A stretch of DNA of 36,504 nt from Desulfotalea sp. (GCA_002733995.1 NVXR01000025.1:1-36504); one strand, 5' to 3'; positions 7,506 through 16,512 are shown, counted from the first letter of the stretch. Translations and numbers: made by a program. Notes: generated by a model from the letters alone, not told the origin.

Positions 7506-8957
7506 TCACGATAGGTACAAATCATCAAGCATTGAAAAGAATTTAGCTCTTTCCTTCTCTAAGAGAGCAACACAGTGTTCTGCCCGTGCAATGTCCCCTT
7601 TATTATAACTATCTACAATCTGTGCAATCAAAGAGTGAACCTGTTTGTGAACGTCATGTATTGCCAAAAAAGTAGTTGAAGTGGTTATTGCTCCCTGAAC
7701 GCCACTATACCATTTGCCAAAGTCACAATCGTTATGAGATATGAGTTCTTCTGCCTTCATCTTGGTTCTACCTTCAAGAAGCGCCTTCAGACAAATTTTC
7801 CATTCAAGATGTGTATTTTTAACCTTACCAATATCAAAAAGAGGTGAACCAATATCAATATGATCAGTGGCCTTCCCAAACGAATCTCCGACCCTCTCAA
7901 TAGCATGGGAATACTCCAGCAATTCCTGACAACTGTTCACAGTGCCTCTAATGGTATGACCCACCTTCACAATATCCTGCGTCATGCCCATATTCACCTT
8001 TGATGTCTGGGCAATATTTTGATTTACGAGACCTATTCCTTCGACGGCATGTTCGACATTAATCGCAACCTCACTGGCAGCATCCACCTGTTTTTCAACA
8101 ATAGCAGTCACCGATCCTGTTAATTCACTTACCGACCTGATCGTTACCGCCAGGCTATCTATTGTCTTGGCAACTTCCTGTGTTGCCTGTTGAACACCTT
8201 CTATCTGCTCCTGGATTTCTTTAGTTGAGCGCCTAGTCATCAAGGCAAGCTCTTTAATTTCCTGGGCAACAATATTAAAACCGCGTCCCGCATCACCTGC
8301 TCGGCCAGCCTCAATAGTCGCATTGAGGGCAAGCAGATTAGTTTGATCCGCAATATCAGCTATAAGTACGCTTGCCCTAGATATATCCATTGCTGCATTA
8401 TTAAGAGTGGATACCTGGCTTAATGCTCTCTCAGCCTCAAAAGTCGCCTCTTTTGTTTTTGACCAAGACAGCTCCGAAAACATGCTAATTTCTTCAAAAC
8501 CATCGGTAATTCCACCCATAGCATCTGAAAGCAAGGTTATATGTGTAGTGGATTCTGCCATTGCGCTAGCAATACTATTCATAGTTGAACTCATCTCCCC
8601 CGCATCTGCGACCACGGTATCAGCAAGTCCGGCCAAATGCTCAATATCGTTTACCAGACCATCACAAGCACGGGTAGTACTTTGGGAGACTTCAGCCAAA
8701 TACGATTTACTCATCCTGATAGCACCAAAAACCCTCCATAAATTACAGGTCAGTTTATTCAACCTCACTGCGGTTTTACAGCGGCTCACTTCGGCGAAAT
8801 TACAAATTTTGCACGATTGATCTACATCTCCAACTGTCAAGGTATCTACAACCTTAGAATAATTCGATATTTGCTTCAAATGACCATTACGGGTTACCAC
8901 AAAAGCCACACCCAGCACCCCCATTCCGGACAAACTGAACATCATTAATAAATCCAT
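7506..8957 (-). CDS. Methyl-accepting chemotaxis protein with C-terminal CZB zinc-binding domain
   Basis: A 483-residue chemoreceptor with one N-terminal hydrophobic helix (about residues 1-20) and no periplasmic ligand domain. Just after it is a Cys cluster C-x2-C-x7-C-x10-C (C49, C52, C60, C71). The signalling tip is canonical: [20 protein letters not shown], then [17 protein letters not shown], flanked by long coiled coil. The C-terminal ~110 residues form a chemoreceptor zinc-binding (CZB) domain: [13 protein letters not shown] and IHDVHKQVH supply the expected three His and one Cys. CZB receptors are known to sense zinc or hypochlorous acid. ATG 8957 is preceded by AGGTGG at good spacing; an in-frame GTG at 8966 overlaps that site. 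No che genes are nearby. Confidence 0.93.
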   Translation of the reverse strand: MDLLMMFSLSGMGVLGVAFVVTRNGHLKQISNYSKVVDTLTVGDVDQSCKICNFAEVSRCKTAVRLNKLTCNLWRVFGAIRMSKSYLAEVSQSTTRACDGLVNDIEHLAGLADTVVADAGEMSSTMNSIASAMAESTTHITLLSDAMGGITDGFEEISMFSELSWSKTKEATFEAERALSQVSTLNNAAMDISRASVLIADIADQTNLLALNATIEAGRAGDAGRGFNIVAQEIKELALMTRRSTKEIQEQIEGVQQATQEVAKTIDSLAVTIRSVSELTGSVTAIVEKQVDAASEVAINVEHAVEGIGLVNQNIAQTSKVNMGMTQDIVKVGHTIRGTVNSCQELLEYSHAIERVGDSFGKATDHIDIGSPLFDIGKVKNTHLEWKICLKALLEGRTKMKAEELISHNDCDFGKWYSGVQGAITTSTTFLAIHDVHKQVHSLIAQIVDSYNKGDIARAEHCVALLEKERAKFFSMLDDLYLS

Positions 8958-9123
8958 ACACCCCACCTATTGGACACTTCTTTTATTTTTGACTGCGACA
9001 CGTACTATAGTTTGCTACAAACATCTTGAACTTGACCTCGCCTAATCCCCTGAAACTGAGGGAAGACTCAGCTATATTCAACTCATTCCCCCTGTTATTC
9101 TAGTAAGAGAAGATTCCTAGCTG

Positions 9124-10371
9124 TTAGAAAGACTCGTCCCGAGTAAGACAAGAGATCGCTATCAGTCCGAAGAAACCCGTGAATAAAACAAGAAAGAAAT
9201 CACCTTTGCGAATTGATAATGGTTGTTTTTTCCTGGCAGTCAGAAGAAAGACGATTAAAGCCAGAAGAATACCGAACAGGGCCCAGACACCTCCAAACTG
9301 TAATCGCAAGTCAGCCTGTCCACGATATGGATTGTCAAAGCAAATCTGAAAGGGAAAAAGTAGATCCCGTGATACCTGAACCAAAGAAGAGGTTGGATTA
9401 TAGCGTTCCAGCTCAAAAGTGCGAAACGATTGATAATTTCTATCCATCGCAGTTGCAGAAACCGTCTTAGCCTGGCTGCTAACCACTGTTGTGTATAGCG
9501 GATTAATAAGCAGTGTAAAATCCATGCGGTCAGGCTCATACAGTTCCACCGGCAGGGAAATCAGACGATAATTATCATATGAGATCAAATGCAGGCCTCC
9601 CTGCCTTGTGATAATAATGCCGTAGAATTCCTTACGTCGATTTTCTGAAACAATAATATCCTGGATATCAAGCTTTGGATCAATGGGCGTTTTAACAATT
9701 ACAGGTTGGTCCAAAACTCTTTTAATATGAAAGACCTGGCCGTCACTGTCACGAACGAAAAATCCTTCATCAAAAGGTTTAAGATTAGTAGTTTTACCGC
9801 CTATAACTGTGGCAGGAAAAACAAAACCCAAGGTATTGAGAACCGAGGTAAATCTTTCGGTCAACGGCACATCAATACGGTTGGAATCCGCATTAATAAA
9901 TTCCATGGCCGTATCGGAAAAACGAAATACATCCTCGGGAAAAGGTATGACAGCAACTTCAGGATTATTGCTAAAAAGAGGATAAAGCTGAATCTGCGGA
10001 TGATGATTATTCAGATGGCGACTTTTAATCCCCAATCCTTGTCTACCGATTTTAATAGCTTTTTTGGAGAAAACCCGGCCATCAATATGCACTGGCAATG
10101 CGTTCTTCTTCTCCAGATTTTTGTAATAAAGAAAGGGAAGCAGGGATTCAAAATCTATTCGATTATAGCTGGCCCCACTCTCATTCATATAGTTGAATCG
10201 ATGGCCACCAAGAGACTCACGGTAAATAAATTGCTTCTGCAATGGACTAAAAAACAGCAATGGACTACCAATTTCCTGCACGAAAACTTTGTCAAAACCA
10301 ACTGGAAAAGCATAGCTCATCGCCACAATCGCTAGTAGAATACCACTGTAACGTGAGATAAACCTTATCAT
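9124..10371 (-). CDS. DUF4857-like membrane protein of an ABC transporter cluster
   Basis: A 415-residue protein with one N-terminal helix (about 8-24), a large extracytoplasmic domain (about 30-355) and two C-terminal helices (about 358-380 and 393-410). It resembles the DUF4857 family, which is known mainly beside ABC-2 type transporters in Bacteroidota. Its ATG shares one base with the permease stop (TGATG), so it is coupled to the two ABC genes upstream. The extracytoplasmic domain would be a periplasmic accessory part. Function is unknown; the family call is by resemblance and context rather than a catalytic motif. Confidence 0.6.
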   Translation of the reverse strand: MIRFISRYSGILLAIVAMSYAFPVGFDKVFVQEIGSPLLFFSPLQKQFIYRESLGGHRFNYMNESGASYNRIDFESLLPFLYYKNLEKKNALPVHIDGRVFSKKAIKIGRQGLGIKSRHLNNHHPQIQLYPLFSNNPEVAVIPFPEDVFRFSDTAMEFINADSNRIDVPLTERFTSVLNTLGFVFPATVIGGKTTNLKPFDEGFFVRDSDGQVFHIKRVLDQPVIVKTPIDPKLDIQDIIVSENRRKEFYGIIITRQGGLHLISYDNYRLISLPVELYEPDRMDFTLLINPLYTTVVSSQAKTVSATAMDRNYQSFRTFELERYNPTSSLVQVSRDLLFPFQICFDNPYRGQADLRLQFGGVWALFGILLALIVFLLTARKKQPLSIRKGDFFLVLFTGFFGLIAISCLTRDESF

Positions 10372-11039
10372 CAGACACCTTTATCCTGAAATCTTCGGGC
10401 AGAATCAAAAACTGAAAACATTGCAAGCGGCGCAAGTAAAACCAGAGCCGGCAAGGCTGGTGCAAGCCAACCATAGCCAAAACCGGCATAGAGCATTTTC
10501 ACCAGAGTGACAAAAACCAAGAGAAGAAAAACACGTCTTGGCCAGCTCTGCTCAAGAAGCACGGAGGCACAACCAAAATAAGCAATAAGTCCAGCCAGCA
10601 CCCAGGAAACCATGGTCGACAGCGATGATTGCGCTACCTCTATCGGGAAATATTTTTGCAAGGTCAAGTAAATACAAAGCGAAGTACTTCCGCAAATTAT
10701 CAGATAAAGCATTACCCCCGAAAGCAAGCTGAAAAATAGCATAAGGCTCCGGCTGACAGGAAGATGCAGGGAAAGACGAAAGCGTCGTCCCATCATCTCC
10801 GGTACAAACTGGGCTGTAGCCAGTACCAGACCTGTAAAAAGTGGTACATATCTGATATCCTGATAAAGTAGTGAATGTATGTGTATGGCCTGATACCAAA
10901 CCATTTCTGCATGTTCCGCATACATCTGCTGACGAATATTAAAGAATATCTCCAAACAAATCCCACAATTCAGCAGCAAAACGGCTGCAAAATAGCGTTT
11001 GAGTTTGAGCCACTCTTTGAAAAGGAGAGAGTAGAGCAT
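10371..11039 (-). CDS. ABC-2 type transporter permease
   Basis: A 222-residue polytopic membrane protein with about six hydrophobic helices (roughly 16-34, 62-82, 101-124, 140-160, 168-186, 193-213). It begins with LLFKEWLKLKR, typical of ABC-2 permeases. It starts one base after the ATPase stop and ends overlapping the DUF4857 gene, so all three genes are translationally coupled. The substrate cannot be told from sequence. The short length implies that it dimerises, or that the downstream protein contributes membrane segments. Confidence 0.8.
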   Translation of the reverse strand: MLYSLLFKEWLKLKRYFAAVLLLNCGICLEIFFNIRQQMYAEHAEMVWYQAIHIHSLLYQDIRYVPLFTGLVLATAQFVPEMMGRRFRLSLHLPVSRSLMLFFSLLSGVMLYLIICGSTSLCIYLTLQKYFPIEVAQSSLSTMVSWVLAGLIAYFGCASVLLEQSWPRRVFLLLVFVTLVKMLYAGFGYGWLAPALPALVLLAPLAMFSVFDSARRFQDKGV

Positions 11040-11040
11040 A

Positions 11041-11919
11041 TCAGTATTTCCCCATCAAACCTATAAACCCGTCTTCCAGGGTCATCTCCACTTTTGACAG
11101 CTTTTCGGCATGGACCCCAAGTGATATCAAGTGCCGCTGAACCTGACCCAGGTCACAAAAGGAGTAAAGTGTACTCTGCCCACCTCGCTGCTCAAAACCT
11201 GAGACAACATCGTCCTTTAGCAGCTTCAATTCTTTTGCATTATGAAATACATACTTATGAAATGAGCTCATAAAATCATCCAGTCCGATTTGCATTATCC
11301 CGCCACTGTCGAGGAAGATCATGGTCTCAACCAGCTGTTCCAAATCCTGAAGAATATGACTGGTAACCAATATTGTTTTTCCGCCAAGAGCTGCAAAATC
11401 ATGCAGGACATCAAGAAAAAGACGACGATACCCAACATCAAGTCCCATGGAGTAATCATCTAGAATGAGCAGATCAGGATTCTGGGCCATTATCACCCCC
11501 AGGACAACCTGGGAACGCTGACCACAAGATAGAGTCGCCACCTTTTGATCATGGGGTAACCCCATTTTGCCAATCAGATGAAAAAATATTTCGGGATCCC
11601 AATTTACATAACAGCCACGATAAAATTTCTCGGTCTGGGAAATAGTCATAAATTCGTAGGCCAGATGTCCCTCGTGCAACAAACCTATCCGGCTTCTTAC
11701 AACTGGGGACAAATCATGGGAATCTTCGCCAAGCACTAAACATTGACCGCTTGTCGGCTTAAGGAAACCCATCAAAATATTGACAAGAGTTGTCTTACCC
11801 TGACCATTCTTGCCAAGCAGGCCACAAATAGTACCCTCAGGGATTGAGAAATTAAGATCGGCATAAAGGATTCTTCCGTTATACTGATGATATAAATTAT
11901 GAACTTCTATGGCATTCAT
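11041..11919 (-). CDS. ABC transporter ATP-binding protein
   Basis: Nucleotide-binding subunit of an ABC-2 type exporter, 292 residues. Walker A GKNGQGKTT (36-44), signature LSCGQ (130-134, normally LSGGQ), Walker B LLILDDYSMGLD (150-161) and the switch His in LVTSHIL (H188). The residue after the Walker B Asp is Asp rather than the catalytic Glu found in most NBDs, and the signature has Cys for the first Gly, so turnover may be slow or regulated. The same LDDYSMGLD style occurs in the family that travels with DUF4857. The start is 18 nt from the end of the small FeoB-associated gene on the same strand. Confidence 0.9.
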   Translation of the reverse strand: MNAIEVHNLYHQYNGRILYADLNFSIPEGTICGLLGKNGQGKTTLVNILMGFLKPTSGQCLVLGEDSHDLSPVVRSRIGLLHEGHLAYEFMTISQTEKFYRGCYVNWDPEIFFHLIGKMGLPHDQKVATLSCGQRSQVVLGVIMAQNPDLLILDDYSMGLDVGYRRLFLDVLHDFAALGGKTILVTSHILQDLEQLVETMIFLDSGGIMQIGLDDFMSSFHKYVFHNAKELKLLKDDVVSGFEQRGGQSTLYSFCDLGQVQRHLISLGVHAEKLSKVEMTLEDGFIGLMGKY

Positions 11920-11937
11920 AGGATTTCTGTAGTCAGA

Positions 11938-12090
11938 CTAAGAGTCCTTTTTTTTACTGTGACAACTTCCTGGCTTTTGAGAACAGGAAGAGCCACAGGA
12001 ACAGCCCTTATTCACAATAATCTTACGATACAGATAGTAGATTGCACCTACAACTATTGTCCCAGTTAACAGGATGTCCCACAATTTCAT
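11938..12090 (-). CDS. FeoB-associated Cys-rich membrane protein (50 aa)
   Basis: A short gene that gene callers easily miss. The protein has one N-terminal transmembrane helix (about residues 4-24, WDILLTGTIVVGAIYYLY) and a cytoplasmic-type tail NKGCSCGSSCSQKPGSCHSK with Cys at 30, 32, 36 and 43, then a Lys-rich end. This matches the small FeoB-associated Cys-rich membrane protein family, thought to serve ferrous iron uptake with FeoB. Unusually it is not beside feoB but in the divergent minus-strand group, between the DUF4198 gene and the ABC genes. The Cys-rich tail could bind Fe(II) or another metal. Confidence 0.8.
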   Translation of the reverse strand: MKLWDILLTGTIVVGAIYYLYRKIIVNKGCSCGSSCSQKPGSCHSKKKDS

Positions 12091-12163
12091 TTTGTCTAAC
12101 TCCAAACTCTGTAACCACGGTAAAAATAATCTTTCTATTTATCCGTGGCCCAGGTTAAACAGA

Positions 12164-12979
12164 TTATTTCATATCTTTGGCCTGCAACCAGATCACAGCA
12201 TCGCGGGAACATTTCTTCCCCTTATACTGGTAGTTCTGATCAAGATCTAAAGCGGCAAATCCCCACCATCCTGCCTTGGGAATCCCGAAGGTGAACACCC
12301 CATTTTTGTCCGCAAAAATAGTCTGTAGTACAAATGAGCGCTGGGGGGCTTCAACTTCAGCTTCCTCTGCAAAGCTATTTGAGCCTAGGAGCGGCTTATG
12401 GTTCATATACTCAACCTCAACCTCTGCATTTGCAACCGGTTCACCGTTAAGCAGAACCCGCCCCTGGAAGACATTACCGGTCCAGCGGTCGTAGGGTTTT
12501 GCCAGAGGAACAATTTCTGTTGGTAGTCCCACCGGCTCATTCCAGGCTCCGGGCTCACCGCCAACATTTACAATAACCTTGGTGTTTTGCTGGATATAAT
12601 ATGAATCAGCCTCCTCCCAGTATGGTTCTGGAAGCAAACAAAAGATATGATCTCCCCCACGAGCCCGATATACCGTCTCCCAGGCCTGCCCTGAATTAGT
12701 TAAACTTGTCCAGGTGATCTGCTGCAGCGTATCCAACAAATCAATACGTTTGGGTGAGTTTTCGCCCCTCGTCCGGACCACAAAAAATTGTTCAGGCCTA
12801 CCCATATCCATGGTATGACCAGCTTCAAAGGGATGGGTAAAAACCAGCTTAAGCGGAATTTTACCACCTTTTGTCATCGCCATTTCTGGGGTATAGATCA
12901 TCTGGAAGTGAGCAGATGCCATGGCAGCGGAACCAACAATTGCTGCCCCCACCAGAAAAGAAACTAGTTTTTTCTTCAT
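12164..12979 (-). CDS. DUF4198 periplasmic protein (NikK-like metal-uptake component)
   Basis: A 271-residue exported protein. The signal peptide is clear (MKKKLVSFLVGAAIVGSAAMASA) with predicted cleavage before HFQMIYTP, so the mature protein would begin with His. The remainder is two beta-sandwich-like parts typical of DUF4198, a family linked to nickel, cobalt or iron uptake operons. Near its end is GWWGFAALDLDQN. ATG 12979 follows AGGAGAAGGAG, a strong ribosome-binding site. It is the gene upstream of the FeoB-associated protein on the same strand and lies close to feoAB. A metal-binding or delivery role in the periplasm is inferred. Confidence 0.8.
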   Translation of the reverse strand: MKKKLVSFLVGAAIVGSAAMASAHFQMIYTPEMAMTKGGKIPLKLVFTHPFEAGHTMDMGRPEQFFVVRTRGENSPKRIDLLDTLQQITWTSLTNSGQAWETVYRARGGDHIFCLLPEPYWEEADSYYIQQNTKVIVNVGGEPGAWNEPVGLPTEIVPLAKPYDRWTGNVFQGRVLLNGEPVANAEVEVEYMNHKPLLGSNSFAEEAEVEAPQRSFVLQTIFADKNGVFTFGIPKAGWWGFAALDLDQNYQYKGKKCSRDAVIWLQAKDMK

Positions 12980-13061
12980 CTTGAACTCCTTCTCCTATTG
13001 AGCGCCTTTCTACTTGCGACTATTTAAGATAACAAAACAAATCAAAAGCCCCTGTGTTTCA

Positions 13062-13089
13062 CTTGACTCTTATGTGATAAGACTCCAAG
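13062..13089. repeat. Imperfect inverted repeat upstream of the DUF4198 gene
   Basis: CTTGACTCTTAT-GTG-ATAAGACTCCAAG forms an imperfect hairpin or dyad in the 209-nt gap between the small secreted protein gene and the DUF4198 gene. It could be a terminator for the former or an operator for the latter; no T-run is visible. Confidence 0.3.
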
Positions 13090-13188
13090 AGCTACCAATC
13101 GTTGTTGCAACTCTTTTTTCTAATGTTCTTGGTAAAACGTTGGGCCAAATACCCACTTAACTGCGTGGAAAGAGAGGAATGATACTCC

Positions 13189-13503
13189 TTATTCCACTAT
13201 CTCTTTGCCAGGTACTTTTATCTTATGGCCTTCCCCCGCGTCAAACATGACAAAATAGTCACCTTTTGGCCTATCAAAGGTGAACTCAGAATCTTCATTC
13301 ATTTGCCCGTCAACTAAAACTGTTTCAGCCATTGTCTCAACACGCACAGCCACACCAGCGGCAGATGATCCATCCGAGAAGCCTCCTTCACAGGTAATAG
13401 TTTCGTCACCATTATCAAAACATGAACAGAGTGGTGTATGTGCCTGAGCTATTGTTACACTTGTAAATAGTACAGCTACAGCAATAAAATATTTTAATAC
13501 CAT
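13189..13503 (-). CDS. Small secreted protein of the Feo/DUF4198 neighbourhood
   Basis: The frame is open further upstream, but ATG 13503 is chosen because GGAGAG lies seven bases before it and a signal peptide (MVLKYFIAVAVLFTSVTIAQA) begins there. The precursor is 104 residues; predicted cleavage leaves HTPLCSCFDNGDETITCEGG at the mature N-terminus with three cysteines and an N-terminal His. The rest (SDGSSAAGVAVRVETMAET to the end) looks like a small transthyretin-like beta domain. Small proteins of this kind are seen beside DUF4198 genes in related bacteria; no function is established to my knowledge. A metal-related periplasmic role is inferred. Confidence 0.7.
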   Translation of the reverse strand: MVLKYFIAVAVLFTSVTIAQAHTPLCSCFDNGDETITCEGGFSDGSSAAGVAVRVETMAETVLVDGQMNEDSEFTFDRPKGDYFVMFDAGEGHKIKVPGKEIVE

Positions 13504-13546
13504 TGGTCTCTCCTTAATATTTATTTTGATGAATTCACTGGAAAAA

Positions 13547-13575
13547 AAACTAGCCCACCCCCAATTTATTGTCAA
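13547..13575 (-). promoter_or_regulatory. Candidate sigma-70 promoter for the small secreted protein gene
   Basis: On the minus strand TTGACA (13575-13570) and TAGTTT (13552-13547) are separated by 17 bp, with the gene start 43 bases downstream. It is arranged back to back with the feoAB promoter. Confidence 0.4.
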
Positions 13576-13628
13576 TGAATATTCTTAGGAGAGGCGAATA
13601 TTATAGCATAAACCTAATTTTCATTGAC
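13571..13628. repeat. Inverted repeat spanning the divergent feo promoter region
   Basis: GTCAATGAA (13571-13579) and TTCATTGAC (13620-13628) form a perfect 9-bp inverted repeat around AT-rich sequence containing the palindrome GAATATTC (13577-13584). Each arm contains one -35 element of the two divergent promoters, so the symmetry may simply reflect those. I see no convincing Fur box. Confidence 0.45.
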
Positions 13629-13652
13629 TGGCCGAACAAGATAACTTATAGA
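13624..13652 (+). promoter_or_regulatory. Candidate sigma-70 promoter for feoAB
   Basis: TTGACT (13624-13629), 17-bp spacer, TATAGA (13647-13652), with the feoA start 41 bases further on. This is the best match to a housekeeping promoter in the divergent intergenic region. Confidence 0.5.
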
Positions 13653-13692
13653 GAAAAATGCTATTTGAAATAATCCTAAACTGGAGCCATTC

Positions 13693-13947
13693 ATGCCTAA
13701 GCAAGAAAGAAGAAAAAAGTGCAGAATGCTGGGAGATTGCACCCCCGGTCAACAAGCAACAATCCGATGTCACCATGCTGTAGGTGCAATCCGTCAACGA
13801 CTACTCGACCTCGGGTTCGTACCTGGAGCGAAAATTGATATGGTCAGAAGTGCGCCTCTTGGTGACCCGGTCCAGTGTAAAGTCTCTGGCTATAACGTCA
13901 CCTTACGCAGATCAGAAGCCAATCTGATCGAACTCGAAAACGAATAA
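13693..13947 (+). CDS. feoA: Ferrous iron transport protein A
   Basis: An 84-residue cytoplasmic SH3-like protein that works with FeoB. The family pattern is visible: RMLGDCTPGQQATIR, then IRQRLLDLGFVPGAKIDMVRSAPLGDP and the closing VTLRRSEANLIEL. ATG 13693 is preceded by CTGGAG. It lies 54 nt before feoB on the same strand and should be co-transcribed with it. Confidence 0.93.
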   Translation: MPKQERRKKCRMLGDCTPGQQATIRCHHAVGAIRQRLLDLGFVPGAKIDMVRSAPLGDPVQCKVSGYNVTLRRSEANLIELENE

Positions 13948-14001
13948 AACCTCCAATCGTTTACCCTGCCTATCATAGGTCTTCAGTTACAACACATTGT
14001 T

Positions 14002-16512
14002 ATGCCAAATAAAAAAGAAAAAATTCTCGTCGGCCTAGCTGGTCAGCAAAATTCTGGTAAATCAACCGCATTCAATATGCTCACCGGCGCCAATCAGCAC
14101 ATAGCCAACTACCCCGGTGTTACTGTTGACAAAAAATCAGGCTCATACAAACACGAAGGCGTTCAAGTCGAAACAGTCGACCTGCCAGGCACCTACAGTC
14201 TCACCTCATTTTCACTAGAGGAACGTGTGGCACGTGATTTTTTAATTAAAGAAAAACCGGATGTTATTATCAATGTGATTGATGCTTCATCGCTAAAACG
14301 GAGCCTCTACTTTACTTTTCAGGTACTGGAAATTGGATTCCCGGTGGCAATTGCATTGAATATGATGGATGTGGCCAGCCGCAACGGCACTCAAATTGAT
14401 ATCCGCCGCCTGCAGCACAGATTAGGGGTAGATGTTATTCCAACTGTAGGTTGCCGAGGAAAGGGCAAGAAAGAACTTCGTGATGCTATCCTTGCCACCG
14501 CCACCCGCAAGGAAGGCAAACCTCTGCGTATTACATATGAAGATCTGGAACCGGAAATTAATCAGCTTGAAGAAATGCTGCTGATGACTCATCTTGCTGA
14601 CACCCACCCAACCCGCTGGCTTTCAGTAAAACTTGTTGAAGGAGACAATGAAGCTGAAAAAGTTGTCGTAGAAGAACTTGGTACTGCGAGTATTGAACTG
14701 GAGAAAGCCAGAACCATTCGACACAACTTTGAACAAGATCATTTCATGCCGGTGGCGGATTATATGGTTGGTTGCAGGGATAAGCTTGCAAGCTCTATCG
14801 TCGAATCCTGTGTCAAGGAAACGAAGACAGGAAAAGCTAATATTTCTGAGAAAATTGACGCTCTGGTCCTGAATCGCTTTGCAGCTCCGATTATCCTCAT
14901 AGCCACTGTTTTTATCATCTATCAGTTGTCTATCGTTAAAGGCTATGACCTCACCCAGTACTGGTGGCCATTTCTGGCAAAGTTTCGTGCTTTAGTTGCA
15001 GGCGTGCTACCGGCTCCCGGCATGCTAGAAGATCCACATATCCGCTCCATGAGTCTATGGATGTTAGATTCAGCCAATGCACTGCTCAACTATATACCCA
15101 TTTTTTTAATCCTCTTTGCCCTCATCGCCATCCTTGAAGATTCAGGTTACATGGCTCGCATTGCCTTTATTCTTGATAGAATGTTTTTTGCATTTGGGCT
15201 CCATGGGCAGTCAACCCTGCCTTTTATACTTGGCGGTGTTTTCGCCGGAGGCTGTGCGGTACCGGGGGTCATGGCAACAAAAGGAATTCCAGATGAGCGT
15301 TCCCGCCTGGCAACCATCCTAACAGTGCCTTACATGAACTGCCTTGCCAAAATTCCATTTTACACCCTGCTGGTTAATGTATTTTTTGTCGAATACAAAT
15401 CTTGGGTCATGCTTTTTCTCTCTACTATTACTATTTTTATCGCCCTGCTGGTAGCACGACTACTGACCGCCACTATCCTCAAAACAAAGGAAACCGCACC
15501 TTTTGTTATGGAATTACCCAACTATCATCCGCCTACTTTTTTTGGTGTTGGTCAGAGGGCAATTGAGCGTACCTGGCAGTATATCAAAAAAGTAGGCACC
15601 ATTGTTGTTGCGGTATCTGTCTGTGTTTTCACACTGTTGCAGTTTCCTGGCATCGATAATCAGCGCAAAGAATACTACGAAACAGAGATCAATAAAGCGG
15701 TTGTAATCTTTCAGCACAAGATCCAAACAAGCAGTTATGCAGAACAGTTTCAGGATGAAACGGCCATATTGGATATGATAAATTTGTATACAGTGTACAA
15801 GGCAGCAAAACTTAACATTAGAACCGCGAAGGCCTCAAAAAAGTTAGATGCAAACTATATGAAAAAGTATGCCGGCGATTTTATTTTTCTCAAACCAAAG
15901 AGAGATAAGGACGCCAGAATCATCAACAAAGCCATACGAGGCCTTGCCTCTAAGCGAAAGGCACTACGCAGACAAATCAAAGAAGAACAGATTAAAACAA
16001 GTGTCCTGGGGACCATTGGCCGCTCATTGGAACCAGTGACCCAATGGGCAGGATTTGACTGGAAGATTAATGTAGCCATCCTCTCATCCTTCGCGGCCCG
16101 CGAATCAAGCGTAGCAACCATCGGTGCCTTATATCAGCAGGGAGCAGATGACAACAAAAGCCTTGAGCAACGCATATCCTCCGAGATATCGCAAAATCAG
16201 TTAACACCATTACACGCGCTAGCCGTAATGGTATTTTTCGCACTGTATCCACCCTGCCTTGCAACAACCATTATGATTAAGGTGCAAACTGGCTCGTATA
16301 AATGGATGGCTTTTTCCGTGTTCTTTCCCACAGCACTTGGCTTTATCGTCGCATCCGCCATCTATAGCGGCGGCAAAGCTCTGCATCTAACCGGCATACA
16401 GATGATGGGTATTTTTTACATATTTGTCGTGGCCCTGACCATCGTGACAGGCTTTAGCAAATCTTTTAGGAAGAGCCACACTGCCAATAGTAATGTTCTA
16501 GAGCCTAACTAA
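14002..16512 (+). CDS. feoB: Ferrous iron transporter FeoB, GTPase-coupled
   Basis: Inner-membrane Fe(II) uptake protein, 836 residues. The N-terminal G domain has G1 GQQNSGKST (14-22), G3 DLPG (60-63), G4 NMMD (120-123) and G5-like VGCRGKG, followed by the helical GDI-like region to about 290. The membrane part carries the two Cys-containing gates: GGCAVPGVMATK and VPYMNCLAKIPFY, and later SSFAARESSVATIGALY. G1 is GQQNSGKST instead of the commoner GNPNxGKT. A Lys-rich soluble insertion of roughly 110 residues (about 550-665) separates membrane segments; it is longer than in most FeoB. There is no FeoC gene. The Cys-rich partner protein is on the opposite strand at 11938-12090. Confidence 0.95.
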   Translation: MPNKKEKILVGLAGQQNSGKSTAFNMLTGANQHIANYPGVTVDKKSGSYKHEGVQVETVDLPGTYSLTSFSLEERVARDFLIKEKPDVIINVIDASSLKRSLYFTFQVLEIGFPVAIALNMMDVASRNGTQIDIRRLQHRLGVDVIPTVGCRGKGKKELRDAILATATRKEGKPLRITYEDLEPEINQLEEMLLMTHLADTHPTRWLSVKLVEGDNEAEKVVVEELGTASIELEKARTIRHNFEQDHFMPVADYMVGCRDKLASSIVESCVKETKTGKANISEKIDALVLNRFAAPIILIATVFIIYQLSIVKGYDLTQYWWPFLAKFRALVAGVLPAPGMLEDPHIRSMSLWMLDSANALLNYIPIFLILFALIAILEDSGYMARIAFILDRMFFAFGLHGQSTLPFILGGVFAGGCAVPGVMATKGIPDERSRLATILTVPYMNCLAKIPFYTLLVNVFFVEYKSWVMLFLSTITIFIALLVARLLTATILKTKETAPFVMELPNYHPPTFFGVGQRAIERTWQYIKKVGTIVVAVSVCVFTLLQFPGIDNQRKEYYETEINKAVVIFQHKIQTSSYAEQFQDETAILDMINLYTVYKAAKLNIRTAKASKKLDANYMKKYAGDFIFLKPKRDKDARIINKAIRGLASKRKALRRQIKEEQIKTSVLGTIGRSLEPVTQWAGFDWKINVAILSSFAARESSVATIGALYQQGADDNKSLEQRISSEISQNQLTPLHALAVMVFFALYPPCLATTIMIKVQTGSYKWMAFSVFFPTALGFIVASAIYSGGKALHLTGIQMMGIFYIFVVALTIVTGFSKSFRKSHTANSNVLEPN

